Source: Stereum hirsutum FP-91666 SS1 (lineage: Eukaryota; Basidiomycota; Agaricomycetes; Russulales; Stereaceae). From it: DNA of 64,000 nucleotides. Within the stretch, counting starts at the first letter, position 1, and every line of letters begins with the position of its first letter. The DNA lies in NCBI RefSeq assembly GCF_000264905.1, contig NW_006763146.1, positions 957,190 through 1,021,189 of the forward strand. Reading direction: 5' to 3'. The translations under genes were made by a program, and so were the position numbers. Of the stretch, positions 33,095 through 45,400 are shown in pieces. The notes beneath the pieces are model-generated. The model saw only the letters and a list, made by a program, of their open reading frames with translations. It did no database searches and had not been told where the DNA came from.

Positions 33095-36000
33095 ATGTCC
33101 TCAGCGTCTTCCGCCGTCGGCTCTATCGACGACTTCATGGCCCAGCACCAGCAGAAAGAGCGAGAAGAGTCCTCTGCGACTCAGTCTATGGACGGTAACA
33201 CCCTCGACCCGTCTAACCCTCTCAACTTCCTCCTCCAATCCGTCGGCACATTTTCCAACACCGATTCTTCGTCTTCGTCGTTTGGTGGAGAAGACTCATC
33301 ATCATCGTTTGGCGGTGCGAGCCCCGCACCCGACTGGTCACAGTTCACGAACCTATGGCCACAAGATCCCTCAGCTCCCTCTGCCGGCGTCTCAGACTTA
33401 AAGTTCGACCCTTCATCTATGGACTTTGACTTCTCTCTGCCCATGGAACTTGACTTCAACTCCTCCATGGCCATCGAGCCTTCTGCGCTTCACTTCGACA
33501 GCACAAAGATATTACCGTCAAGTGACTCTACCACGAATATCTTCGCCCCACATCATATCCCACGGCACTCGCAGTCTTCGGGCGACGATCTTAGCAGCAT
33601 GTCCTTCTCCGAAGATATGATGTTCACGCAGTTTATGGACGGAATGCTTCACCCGTCATCTGCTAACACACATCCACTCGGAGAGAGGCGCATGAGCATC
33701 ACTTCCTCCTCATCGAGCTCCGGCGCTTCGCTCTCTCCCATATTGGACCACAGCGCTGCCGTCCAGCCGAGCTCCAATACCAATAACTCAATGGAGGACT
33801 CTCCACCGCAAAACGACCCCTTCAGTGAAGTGTTCGATGCGATGATGAATTCGGCAGTGGGCGAGGAACAGTTGGAGCAGAAAGTCGATGAGACACTCGA
33901 CCCTGCGGACGAGTTGGCGCAGAGAGTTAGGCAGACCGCTGGTGTTACGCTTGCTGTCCCTGTCGCAGGACAGGGCCAATCCGTCCAGTCGTTCGGAGGT
34001 ATGTTTTGATTTATGCACAGTATCTCAGCCTCTACTCCTTGGCCTCTTACAATACTCGACCTTCCTCAACCAAACTAACTTATAAACACCAAACCCGTAG
34101 GCTCGACTTCCCCCAAACTCCCCATCCCTCGAAACCCCTCAAACACAACCCTTCAAACAATCTACCCCCAACCTCACACCTCCACCTCCAACACATCCTC
34201 CATCAGCGGCTCCCCGTCCCCACCCACCTCAGCCAACACCTCTCCTTCCGCGGCCTCCTCACCAAACTCAACGTCAAACCTCGTCTCTCTTCCCCCTTCT
34301 GATCCCTCTTCCGCTAACGCCGCTCTCGCCCCCACGTCTACTTTGTCCGGTACAAGCGCTACTGCCAGTGCGGCAGCACCGGGCACGACGACGGTCATAG
34401 GTGGCCGTCCGAAAACGAGCCATACGACCATCGAACGTCGATATCGCACTAATCTTAATGCACGGATTATATCGTTGAAGAACGCCGTGCCCGCGCTGAG
34501 GGTTTTGGATCAGAAGAAGAATAAGGACAAGTCCTCGGATCTTATTGAGGATGGGCTGGAGGGTGGCGAGGAGGTGAAGGAGAAGGATGTGGTGGATGAG
34601 AGGGGCATCGTGGATGGGGTGAAGGTCGCGAGGAAGATCAGTAAGGCGAATGTGCTGGGGAAGGCGACGGAGTATATTCGGTGCGTCTTTTCCTCCCATC
34701 TTCCGGCAAAATAATTGGGAGCTGTCTATCCTGTATACTGACTTGTTGTCTGCTCGTTCATTCGATGTAGTGTCCTGAAACGTCGTGAGCAACGTCTCAA
34801 GCATGAACAACAAGGTCTCCGCTCGCTCATCTCCGGACTCGTCGGAGGTCCCGCTCTCCTGAAGGAATGGGAGCGCGAATGGACCGCCAAGTTCGGCGGA
34901 CCAGAGCGTGACGAGCTCGAATACGAGAACGCGAACGGACGTGGAGGTATGAGTGACGATGACGATGATGGGGACAGCGATGATGGGGATGAAGAAGAGA
35001 AAACGAGGGCGAGGAAGAAGCCGAAGGTCGTGAAAGAGAAGAAGGAGACGGTGAAGAAGGAGAAAGTCGGGAAGGATAAGGTGCCGACGACGTCGACAGC
35101 GACGGGAACGGGACAGCAGCCGGAGAAGAGGAAGAGGGGAAGGCCGAAGAAGAATGTGGCGCCGGCGGTGGTGCAGAGCGAGTCGTTTGTGGCTCAGCAG
35201 CAACAGCAGATCGTGTTTGAAAGTGGGACGGGGAACGTCGTCGTACCGCCTCAGGCTCAAGCACCGCAACAACCTCAGCAACCACAATACCTCCTCGCCG
35301 TCTTTGCGTTCTTCTCGTTCTTCAGCTCTCCCCTCACTTCGTCGACTTCATCCGCCTCGACACATCACACGCATTCTGGCGTAGTTCTCAACTCGCCGTT
35401 CCCTGCGTCAGCCGTGCACATCCCTTCTCCGTCCTCGTCGACAGGGTCAGGCCTTGGATTCGGATGGCAAGAATTCGTCCAGGTCTTCCATCTCCTCGTC
35501 TCCGCCCTCGTATTTTTCTCCATCGTCTTGCCCTGGCTGCCCAGTTCAATCCGGCGCTTCACCAAGTTCTTACCATTCGGACCCGTTGTCCATCAAGGCA
35601 ATGCGGACGCCACACTTCCCACGCCACCTCCCTCTCCCACTTCCTCCACCTCCTCCGTATCGGAGTCAGAGTCGACGTCCGAAGCAGTCAAACGTCCCCG
35701 CTCCCTCTCGTTCCCTGGTACCGATACTTTCAACCGCCTCGCGTTCATCGACGCTCTCTCGCTCTCTTCTCGCGCTTCTCCTTCAGCAGCCGACGAAGCT
35801 TCCCGTCTGCGCGAGGCTCTTGGTATCAAGGAGGGCCTTCTGGGCTTGGTGGGCGCGTTGGGTGGGGGTGCGATGGGAAAGATTGTTCGTGCGGTGAGTG
35901 GTGGGGGTTTGAGTGGTAAAGCGGGTAGGGGGAGGGGCATCGAGAGGATGCAGTTGGAGCAGAGGGCGTGGGTTCGGTTGGGCGAGTTGGTCGCGCTGGA

Positions 36001-37226
36001 ACGTGAGTTCACTTCGTCTTCACTTTCCTTCGTCCATTTCTGATACTGATAATTGGTGACTTAATGTCGAAATAGCCAATACCCCATTCGCCACCCGTCT
36101 CCTCATCTACTACGGCATGACGACCCATACCTCCGCCTTCGCCGCTTCGACAAACGATCTCATTACACTCGCCCTCATCGCCTACCCACTCTCTAAATCT
36201 CGAGCTCACAGTCTGTGGAACAAGGCCGCTTCCCGTGCGAAGGCGAAGAATATCGTCGCTACTGCTGCTACCAGCATCAGAGCTTATGAGAGGTTGGTCG
36301 TGGAGAATATGGGGATCGAGGAGGCGAGGGAGAGGATCGCGGGATTGAGAGTCGGACCTGCGACCTCGAACTCGAGTGTGTCGAAGGATATGAACAAGGA
36401 TAGGATGAAGTTGGACAACGAGTTCGACGCTGTTCTCGGTGCGGACGGCGATGCTGGTGGTGATGGAGATGCGGATGGGAACAAGGGACAAGAGTGCCGG
36501 TTCCCCGATTTCGAGAAATATTCGCCGTTATCCGTCCTCGCTACGCTTCTCATCCGGGAACGCGTTCGCAAACACGCAGCGCTCCTGTTCGTGCGTTCCG
36601 TCCCTGGTGCGCTCGAGCAGCAGAGACAGCAGGAGGATGCGCCGGTGATTTATGATCCGAAGAAGGAGATTCTGGAGGAGAGGGAGTTGAAGGAGTGTGT
36701 GGAGGCTGGGGTCGAGCTTGGAGGGAGGGCGAAGGAGCTTTGTGTCTTGCTTGAGAAGATCGGGCAGCCGAGTTTCGTGAGGCATGAGGAGGTTTTGACG
36801 TTTGACTCAAGCTCCTCGTCGTCTTCGTCTGGTAATGGGCCATTGGATGTCGACGTCGAAGAAGCGGAACTCAGGACGCTCATGAGCGCCATCGTTCTCT
36901 ATCGCCGTTTATTCCCCTCCGCCGTCCTTTCGTCGTCATCTGCCGGGCACGGTGTCAGCGTAATGCTTTCGCCACCGCCTTCGCCATCGAAGAGGAACGC
37001 AAAGTTGAGGACTGCGCTGAGAGTGGCGTTGGACTCGGAGGTGTTTGATGGGATCGGGTTGGCTGGTGTCGAGGGTGCAGCAGCGAGTATGAGGTGTGGG
37101 TCGGCGAGTGCTGGCGGAGGTGCGGCACTTGGGCTGAGTGGTGAGTTGGATGAGGCGAGAGATAGAGTTGTGGATATGCTTATGGAGGTACAGGGGCAGG
37201 GGAGGAGTGGCTCGAGGAGGGTATGA
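33095..37226 (+). CDS. sre1: SREBP-type bHLH membrane-bound transcription factor (Sre1-like)
   Basis: Four exons: 33095-33998, 34101-34680, 34771-36002, 36076-37226 (1288 aa). The N-terminal about 400 residues are Ser/Pro/acidic, typical of an activation domain. A bHLH region follows from about 405 to 500: TSHTTIERRYRTNLNARI carries the Tyr in the basic region that marks SREBPs, and the second helix reads KANVLGKATEYIRVLKRRE. An insert of about 40 acidic residues lies in the loop. A basic AT-hook-like KRKRGRPKK comes next. Two hydrophobic segments, at about 667-681 and 730-750, would give the ER hairpin, and a long regulatory C-terminal domain follows. In fungi such factors sense sterol or oxygen and switch on sterol genes after release. 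The HMG-CoA reductase gene follows on the same strand 5.2 kb away. Confidence 0.9.
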
Positions 37227-40200
37227 GGTCTTATTCACCCTGACTGTGTGGCGTGTGGCAGGGCTAGAAGCTCACAAACAATGTGGACCTTGGTAAATAT
37301 ATTTCTTGTCATGCGTGTTGCTGTCACCTAATTGTTTAAATACGGTATACCGGCTGTCATACCATATAGTTTTCCTTCTTGATTTCGCTCTTATGTTCTG
37401 GTTTTCGGCTCTTGAGCTCGCTGTCCGTGTCCGTTGAGTTTCCTCTCTGATTCCCGTATCTATGAATGTATTTACTTGGACTTTATGGTACAGACAATAG
37501 GAAGCTCACAATCTCTGCTTGCTCCGTGTTGGTCGCATATCTAAATTATGGGAGATGGTCATGGACGAGGATAGAAAAATAGATGATGTCGAAGGTTCTT
37601 GGGCTCACACATTCTCTCCGTTGGATCTCGAGGCTGCCTGAGTAAGAAGGACGTTCAGCTACCTCTTCGGCTTCTTAGTATTTTGCCAGATAAGTGGATG
37701 TTTTCCCCGTATTCCCAACTCTTCTACCTAACTACTTGACCCAAACTTGACCGCTGCCTTTACGCCGCTCACTTAGGAGTAGCGCTACGGGTATTCGGGG
37801 TCTCCTGCTCACCATTGGTTCAATGGGTGTATGTAGCCGATATGCAGGTAGTGTGACCGTATATGCGGCTTTCAACCTACACGACGGTCATCGACTCACT
37901 CCTCTTCGTCTAGTTGGTAGTAAAAAATCTTGTGGCGTGATTTTCCGTCTAATTTTCCCAGCGTTCTCACTGAACACAAGGAGGGAACGTCGATGACGAC
38001 TCGTGGAGTATTCAATATTCAATGAGGGATTCGCAGGACTCACCGGTAGGAGGATCGTAATACAATTGACTTCAAGTCTGAACCGGACAGCCGCAGTGTG
38101 GCGTAGTTTAGTGAACGTGAAGGTTTAACGTTCGACTATAGTAGTTCGTGTAGATTATCGTTCAAGTTAGGGTAAGCCTGAGGGTACAATTCAAGTTGCA
38201 CATCTTCTGCTCCGGGGAATGCGTCAGTGCATTATTCTTTCAACAGACATTTCGTATCGGTGGAACGTGGATCGGGTCCTACATTCTTTGTGGCTACAGT
38301 ATTTACGGCGCTCACATAATATTTTGTTTCATGGCGGGGAACCTAGGAACGCCACATTCCGCCATTCCGTTGATCGCACGCTTCTAAGTATACCATTTCC
38401 TGAGCTCGAGGTTTTGAGTCCTCTCGGACGCGTCGTACTCCTCGGCATCCCTCTGGTCTGCATACCAACGCTCTTTGTTCGAAATCGAGTCCTGCGGGTG
38501 CAAGAATGCGGTGCCACACACCCTTTTCGAGGCGAGCGCCTCAGTAAGTCATCATCTTACACAACCTCCTGGACCGCCGTGCTTACAGCTTACACCGTGA
38601 ATCACAGCAGCCATCCATCATCTGTGTCAGTGATATAACGTTCTGGACGCTCTGGCCATAACAAATCCTTCCCCGTTCGACTTTCCCTGGATGAACTGTG
38701 TCCCAGCAATCAGAATGCTCGAAAAGTGGTGCCACCCTTCTGAGTAGTACCGGAAGGACACCATGAAAGGAGTTTGGAGTTGTGCGCGCATTGGGTAAGA
38801 TGTCCGAGGCTTCACTCAGCAGGTGTAAGCTCTTACTGCACCGCTTCGTCAGAGCGGGAGGGCTTATCGTACGATAGGATAGGAGATGCAATAAATGGCG
38901 ATTCGTATTGGTCTTTGTATGAGGAAGATGCGTACTATACATACTATGGACACGTTCTTGCCATGGTGCACTACCCCAAATGAGTAACGTCAATGATTGT
39001 CCTCCCAAAAAGAGTACGGTGGGTACAGGCACGGTCCTGTCCTTCCGGAAGACAAGGAAGGTGTCAAACAGCTGTGCTTAGGCGCCTACGTTAGGGTCGT
39101 TGTATGGAAATCGGGACGACCATGCAAGCAGCTAAGAGAAACAAGCGATGATAGTCGAGCTCAGTCCAACATGCGTTCGTCCTAGAGCGAGAGCAACGAG
39201 ACCGAGACCGAGACGAGACACGTATCACATCCGGCCAAGCGTATCAGGCATCAGTCCCAGCCTTGGATAGGACCTCAGACACGGCGGATAAGTACGAGAG
39301 CGAGCGCCATGCGCGTCTACGACATTGACGGAGTATAGGATGGAGATGTGACACATCGCCAAACGGAGGCAGGGTTTAGATTTGGCTCGTCGTTGATTGT
39401 GAAAGCGGGGAGGACAGAGGTCGATGGACAGTATGCAGCAATCCTCGAGAAAGGAAGACAGGCGGATGTCCTTCGCAGTCGTAACATCAGGATGTCTGTG
39501 GCGATGAAAGGAGAGGAAACGCGAGGCGTATGAGGTCGAGACGAGGTTCGACAGAGCCTGGCTTCGAGAACATAATCCAGGTCCTGAGGGTCGACACTCC
39601 AGGTTATGGGCCGTACTCTTCGTCGGGAGGAAGGATGTGAGACAAAGCACAATAGACAAGGTGAGGCAAGTCCACGCTCTAGATGAAAATTTCGCCGTCG
39701 TCAGCCCGAAGATACAGAGAAAAAAAGAAAGGGCGACCCGCACAAATAACCTGCGGCTTATATATCCCTGCGGCTCTCCACTGCATTGCATTACCACCTT
39801 GCATTGCCTTGCCTTCCACTACCTTGCGTCGTACGGCCTCGTACGGCCAATCGCCATCGGCGGATGGTCTGCGGCCGGGTGGACGAGTACCCCGGAAGGC
39901 CCCTCTGGAGATTATGATTGGTGTGGCACTCCCAGCGTAGGCGTATCGCGAGCATGCACTGGTCTCAAGTTTCACGAGGAATAAGGAGGAATGAAAGGGG
40001 AAGGGGGGAGTGGCTGTGCAGGTTTGCGATTGGCGGAAGGGAGGGGACGGGGAGGGGAGGGTTACGTTCCGTTTTTGGTAAGTACTGGAACAGTGAAATG
40101 CTCGAATGGGATCCTGGGGGCTTGTGTGTCTCTCTCTGATCGACACGGGTTTGGAAGTGAAACCACGAGTGAGTACATATTCTGAGACCGAGTGAACCAA

Positions 40201-42466
40201 GCATGGATTCGAATGGAAGAATGAAACGTGGGGTCGGTGGGGTTGTGTCTGACTCACCGTGTGTTTTGAATTGTCTCCGTTGGAGCGTTCTAGTGTGGTG
40301 TTGCAGGAAGAAATGAGAACTAGACACGGAGATTACTGTTTAGTGAGGGAGACTGCAGACTGCGTACGGCGTATGAAAGGGAGCAAGCTTAATGAGCATG
40401 GCGCATGGCGGATTCGCGGATCTGCGTGGCTTTGAGGAAGCGAGGCCGGTGTCTAATGTTTGATATTTGAGTTTGAGTACGGACGTAAAGACGAATTTCG
40501 GATGTGTGCCGTCGTTGAATTGTCGCGTTGACGGGATCTGCTAAACGTCAAGGAAGGTCAAAGCGTCGTGGCATGACGATGCGCTACTCGCTATACCACA
40601 TCCAGAGTGGTCGCGGTAGGTACTTACAGTGACATCTGTATCCGGCGACGATCGACTTGTCGAGAAATGGAAGGTGTCTGAGGGTAGGTCATACATACTA
40701 CGGCAGGTCAGCGTCAGTGAAACGGATAAACAAGAGCCCCTGTCTCTGAATTATGTCTCAGTTATCAAACAAATAATTCAGTGGGCGCAAAGACTGGAGT
40801 AACGTACTAGTACATATACCAAACCGAGTAAAGGCCATAAAATCCCTGCATATTACGGACGCACTGGCGTTGGGAGCAAGTCGTGGTGGCGTAGGCACGA
40901 CGTACATATCGATAAATCTGCGAACACGTAACTATAATCTTGAACGAGAGAGGAAACGCGAGCATGCGGGAATGGCGCAGCGTTCTGAATCTTCACGTCG
41001 TTCCTGGGATAAACAAGTTCTTAGCGAAAAGAAGACTGACCACGACCTGACATGATTCGCGCTAGAATAGGAAGATGGGAAGGTTGGACGTTAGCTAACG
41101 AGGACCGGGTCCGATGATTTGTAGAACGGCGTACCGATGTCTGACCTTGAGGCTTGACGAGGCAGATAGACACGGTTGTCGGACGGATTTTCCGTTATGT
41201 TTACGACACCAGTCATGTCTGAACTTCTCCCTGGTCCCGTACGGCAGATACAGAAGAGTCCCAGCCAGGATCACATAAGTAAGTAAAACAAGAAAACTTT
41301 CCCAAATGAAAATGAAGCGTCCGAGAAACCAAACCAAACATTCAAAGCGTTACATGTGGGAGGAGAGAGGATAGACGCCCGGAAGGCACCGCAAATTGAC
41401 GGAGAGCACGGCCGCAGGGGATAGTGTATGAATCCGACTGGATGATTTCGCCGTTGTGTTGGTCGTGTCGAGGACAGCATCAATGGAGGTGTCTGGGGCT
41501 AAAGTTTACTACCGTTATGATACGCCCGCAGAAGACTGATTAGTGAAAGGATTGCTACATGGGGAGGTGATTGATTGCGACCAGTGTAAGCTCGTTTGTG
41601 GAGAACTCAGCGAGTTTACAAGGTTGCAAATGCTCTGTGATTGAACGATATTTCGTATGTGTGCGAATCCTATATTTGGTGAATATTGTGAAGAGAACCT
41701 ACATTCTCGGGAGAGTAGAGTCACAGTTTGAGACAAGAGTGAGCAAATCGATTGCGTCAGTCAGATTGCAGCGGGTCTGCGGGCTATATCTAGGAAGCAA
41801 GAGAAATACCAGAAGGACGAATGGAATGATACGTCGAGACTCTTGTGCGCGCTGGGCCTTAGACAAGCAGGATTGGTTGTGGTGTGATGGGTAGATGTGA
41901 GCGGCTGTATGGGGTAAGGAATGTAGAAGAAGGGAATGCTGTGGGCCGTAAGTCTAAGTATCACATTTTCCACGCCGTTGGAGCAGAAACAATTCAAGAC
42001 GCGAGTATTCGTACTGCTTGAACACTGCAGAAGAGGCAGGAGAAAGAAAAGTGAATTGAAGCGGGCAACGGAAGCGCGGTCGGAGGCGATTATGAAAAGC
42101 AGGCGCGGGGACTTCCCGGGGTCCCGTCCGAGCCTGGGTTTGAGCCGAGAGGGCGGCTGAGGTTGAGTACTCGTTGATAAATACAGTCGGCCCACTTTTT
42201 CGCAGCGTTTGGATTCGCTCAAACGGCCGCACCCCCAACTTATCCTCCCCACACTCGCCAAGGCGGCCTTGTACCCAGCTCAGACACCGTTCGAGCTCTG
42301 GTCAGTGTCTTCAGCCCCCCCTTCGTTGTTCGGCGCGGTCTCTGATCTTGTTTATCCTTATTGTCTTTGCCAGACGTACTAGTCCGGCCAGTTCCTTCCC
42401 AAGAGACATCGGTCTCTCTTTCCCTTCGTCGTCGTCGTCGTCGTCCCCCACAAAGCCGCGTTCAAC
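37227..42466. other. 5.2-kb gene-poor region between the SREBP-like gene and HMG-CoA reductase
   Basis: No gene could be supported. Open frames of up to about 190 codons occur on both strands (for example 38219-38638 +, 39225-39797 -, 39679-40257 -), but they lack domains, splice logic or biased composition. A TATATATCC box near 39757 and short direct repeats (GTACGGCC twice, 39831-39849) are seen. The last about 600 bp should be the HMG-CoA reductase promoter and leader. A non-coding RNA or decayed element cannot be excluded. Confidence 0.45.
41872..41888 (-). promoter_or_regulatory. SRE-like decamer next to an inverted CCAAT box upstream of HMG-CoA reductase
   Basis: The minus strand reads ATCACACCAC at 41888-41879, matching 9 of 10 positions of the sterol regulatory element ATCACCCCAC, and CCAAT at 41876-41872. 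In animals SREBP acts together with the CCAAT factor NF-Y at this spacing. The site lies about 580 bp before the ATG. Function here is inference. Confidence 0.45.
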
Positions 42467-45400
42467 ATGCGCGCGTTAACAGCACCGCTCTCTCTGCATG
42501 CTGCATCATCACCTATAGAGACCATCGTATTCTTCTTCGCAGTCGCGACTCTCGCATACTTCCATGTCCTTTCCGCAATCAAGCACTCTCAATTCCTGGC
42601 TCCGACAGCACCGTCAACATTACGACCTGCACTTGCTCTTCTTCGTGACAAAGAATGGGTTGGTGTGAACGAGAACAACTGGTTTGAACGGGAGGGTGTG
42701 ACGGCTCTCGAGATTCAACAGCTCATGCTTTCCATGGAGCCCAAAGTTGCGCGGAAGGTATGCATCTATTTACGGACTCGTCCTATTCACACTTTTCACA
42801 CTCCTATCAGCTTTCGGATTCTCTCCTTCAAGACTCGTTCGAAAACGCGACCGGCTTCTTCACACACCAGTTCCTCGCCGCCTCCGGTAAATCTTACTCC
42901 GACATCTGCTTCCAACCTGTCTCCGAAGAGCCATCATGCTTCGTTGCATCTCCTTCGGACTCGAACGTCATTACTCTTTCCTTCACTCCCGGTACTACGG
43001 ACGACTTCGTTACTGCTCTCAAGAGGCCAGGACTCAAGGATGGTGACATGAACTTCGTGCTCGAGACTCCGGAGTCACAGAGCCTTAGCGATATGAAGAA
43101 CGGGAGGTGGGTCGCCTACGCTGCCTACACTATGGTTTCGCGTTTCTGGGATTTGGCCAAGGTTCGTATGCTCGTCGTATACGTTAATGCGTCGGATTCA
43201 CTGACATTGGAACGAGCAGAAGGCAGACTCGCTTGATATTCTCCTCGTCCTTGCGGGTTACATTCTCATGCACGCGACTTTCATCAAACTCTTCCTCGCC
43301 TCGCGTTCTCTCGGCTCCAACTTCTGGCTCATGACCGGCATTCTCTTCTCCTCCGTCCTCTCCTTCATCCTCGCTCTTCCCATCGCCTCCTACTTCTCTA
43401 TCCCTCTCGAGCCCGTCTCACTCATCGAAGCTCTCCCCTTCCTCGTATGCACCGTCGGATTCGACAAACCCCTCCGCCTCGCTCGCTCCGTCTTCACCCA
43501 CCCTCATCTCTTCCAGCCCGCAGTCACGACGGGAAAGCACCGTGGCGAGATGAAACCCGCGCCGGAGCTGATCATGGAGGCCCTGAACACCAATGGAGCA
43601 GGAAACGCTATTGTCCGGGACTATGCGCTCGAGATTGCGGCGTTGATGATCGGAGCTTACAGTAAAGTCGGAGGGCTGACTGAGTTCTGTGCTTTGGCGG
43701 CGCTGTTGCTCACTGTGGACGCTGTGTCAATGGCGACGTTTTACGTCGCTGTGCTTAGTGTGATGATTGAGGTGAGCGTCTGTTCTTCTCATGTTTCACT
43801 TGGTGCCTGCATTTGTCGGCGTTCGAGTAAGCACTTTTGGCTGCACCACCAAGCGCGCCTTGGGCTTACTTGCACTTCCGAGCTCTCGGAGCTTACGCTT
43901 TTGGGGCTATGACGGAGCGCGTCGCACTGCCACGTGGCTCGACGCGACGCGTCGCGGTTCCGTTGTACGATCGTCCGTCGTTCCTGCTCGAAGCGCCCAT
44001 GTTCGAATCGCGAATAATCGTAGCTTCTCTTTCCTTTTGTGGCGTCGTGAAAGAACGCCAACGCCCCGTCTTCGACGTGTCTTGGCTCCTTTTGGAAAGC
44101 ATCTTTCCCGGGCCTCAGCAAATGCCACTTTGTTCAACTGTTTCCCTCCTCGGCTCTACATATGCATTATGGCTTCGTAGACTAGTTGCTAAATTTCTTT
44201 CTTTCCTGTCATGTATAGGTTCGTCGTATCAAGATGTTCCGCACGCTGTCACAGTCGAAGGACACCACGTCGTCGTTGGCCGCCTCAAAGCTCGTCAATG
44301 GAGAACTTCCCCTCCAGCGGACTTCGCTCGCAGAGCTTGTGCTCGGTGTCAAGGGCTCCTTCTTGAGACAGCCCCAAGGCCTTGTTGCGAAGAATTCCGG
44401 AAGCGAGAAGGATGACAAGAAGGCTCAGGACAATAAGGAGGAATCTCCTGTCGCGAGGATGAAGCTATTCTTGGTCAGTCCGTTTCGCTTGATTTTATGG
44501 ATGTCATACAGATGCTAAGATCATGCTATCTAGATCGTTTCGTTCTTGACGTTGCACATCTTGAACATGGTCACTACTCTGAACCCTGCCCAACCTCCAT
44601 TCTCCACCGAGCTCGCTCCCGGGGTTTCTCGCAAGGTCGACATCACCTCTCCCGCAATCTCCTCCGTTCTCGCTTCGCTCGCCGATGACCACTCCAAGGC
44701 CGCCACCGAGACCGAACTTCTCGTCCGAGTCGCTCCTCCCGTCCACATCCGCATGGTCCCACTCGTCTCTGCAACTGCTTCTCACCCATCGCACAAGTCT
44801 TCTCCGAGCGGCAGCACCGGCCACCATGAGGCCGATTCCGACGACGTCCTCGAGTCGTTCATGTCTTCGTGGACGAGATTAGTCGGAGACCCCGTCATGT
44901 CGAAATGGATCGTCCTCGTCCTCGGCGTGAGCGTAGCCCTGAACGGTTACCTCCTGAAAGGCATCGCCACCGGAACCGGATCTGCACGCAGCGTCACACC
45001 ACCACAAAGTGTCCGCTTCACTACCACTCCCTCCGTCTCGTCCGGCCCCTCACAACCCAAAGGCCGCGACCTCGTAGCTGTCTCTGCCGTTCCGTCTTCG
45101 GCGACGGTCGACCTTGCGGCTTTGAAGGGTGCGGAGGAAGCAAAGACGAGGGCGGAGAGGGAGACGGCGAAGGAGATGGGTGTGGTCATGGGTATGCCGA
45201 CGCCTCCGGCTGAGAAGGAGGGATCGCCACTCGTTCAGCAGAAGCCGCTTCCGCGCAAGGCGTCCGTCACTGGCATCTCTTCCATGCTCGAGTCTGTCGA
45301 TCAGAAGCTTCAGCTCCAGGTGGCGCAGAAGCAGGTCAAGGGCGAGTCTTCGGACGAGGAGGAGAAGGCGGCTAAGCCTGCGGCAGAGGGACAGGCGAAG

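Noticed and set aside
39225..40257. Long minus-strand open frames in the gene-poor region
   Set aside because: No domain, no splice logic, unusual composition, and overlapping frames on the other strand are equally long; chance in GC-balanced DNA is sufficient.
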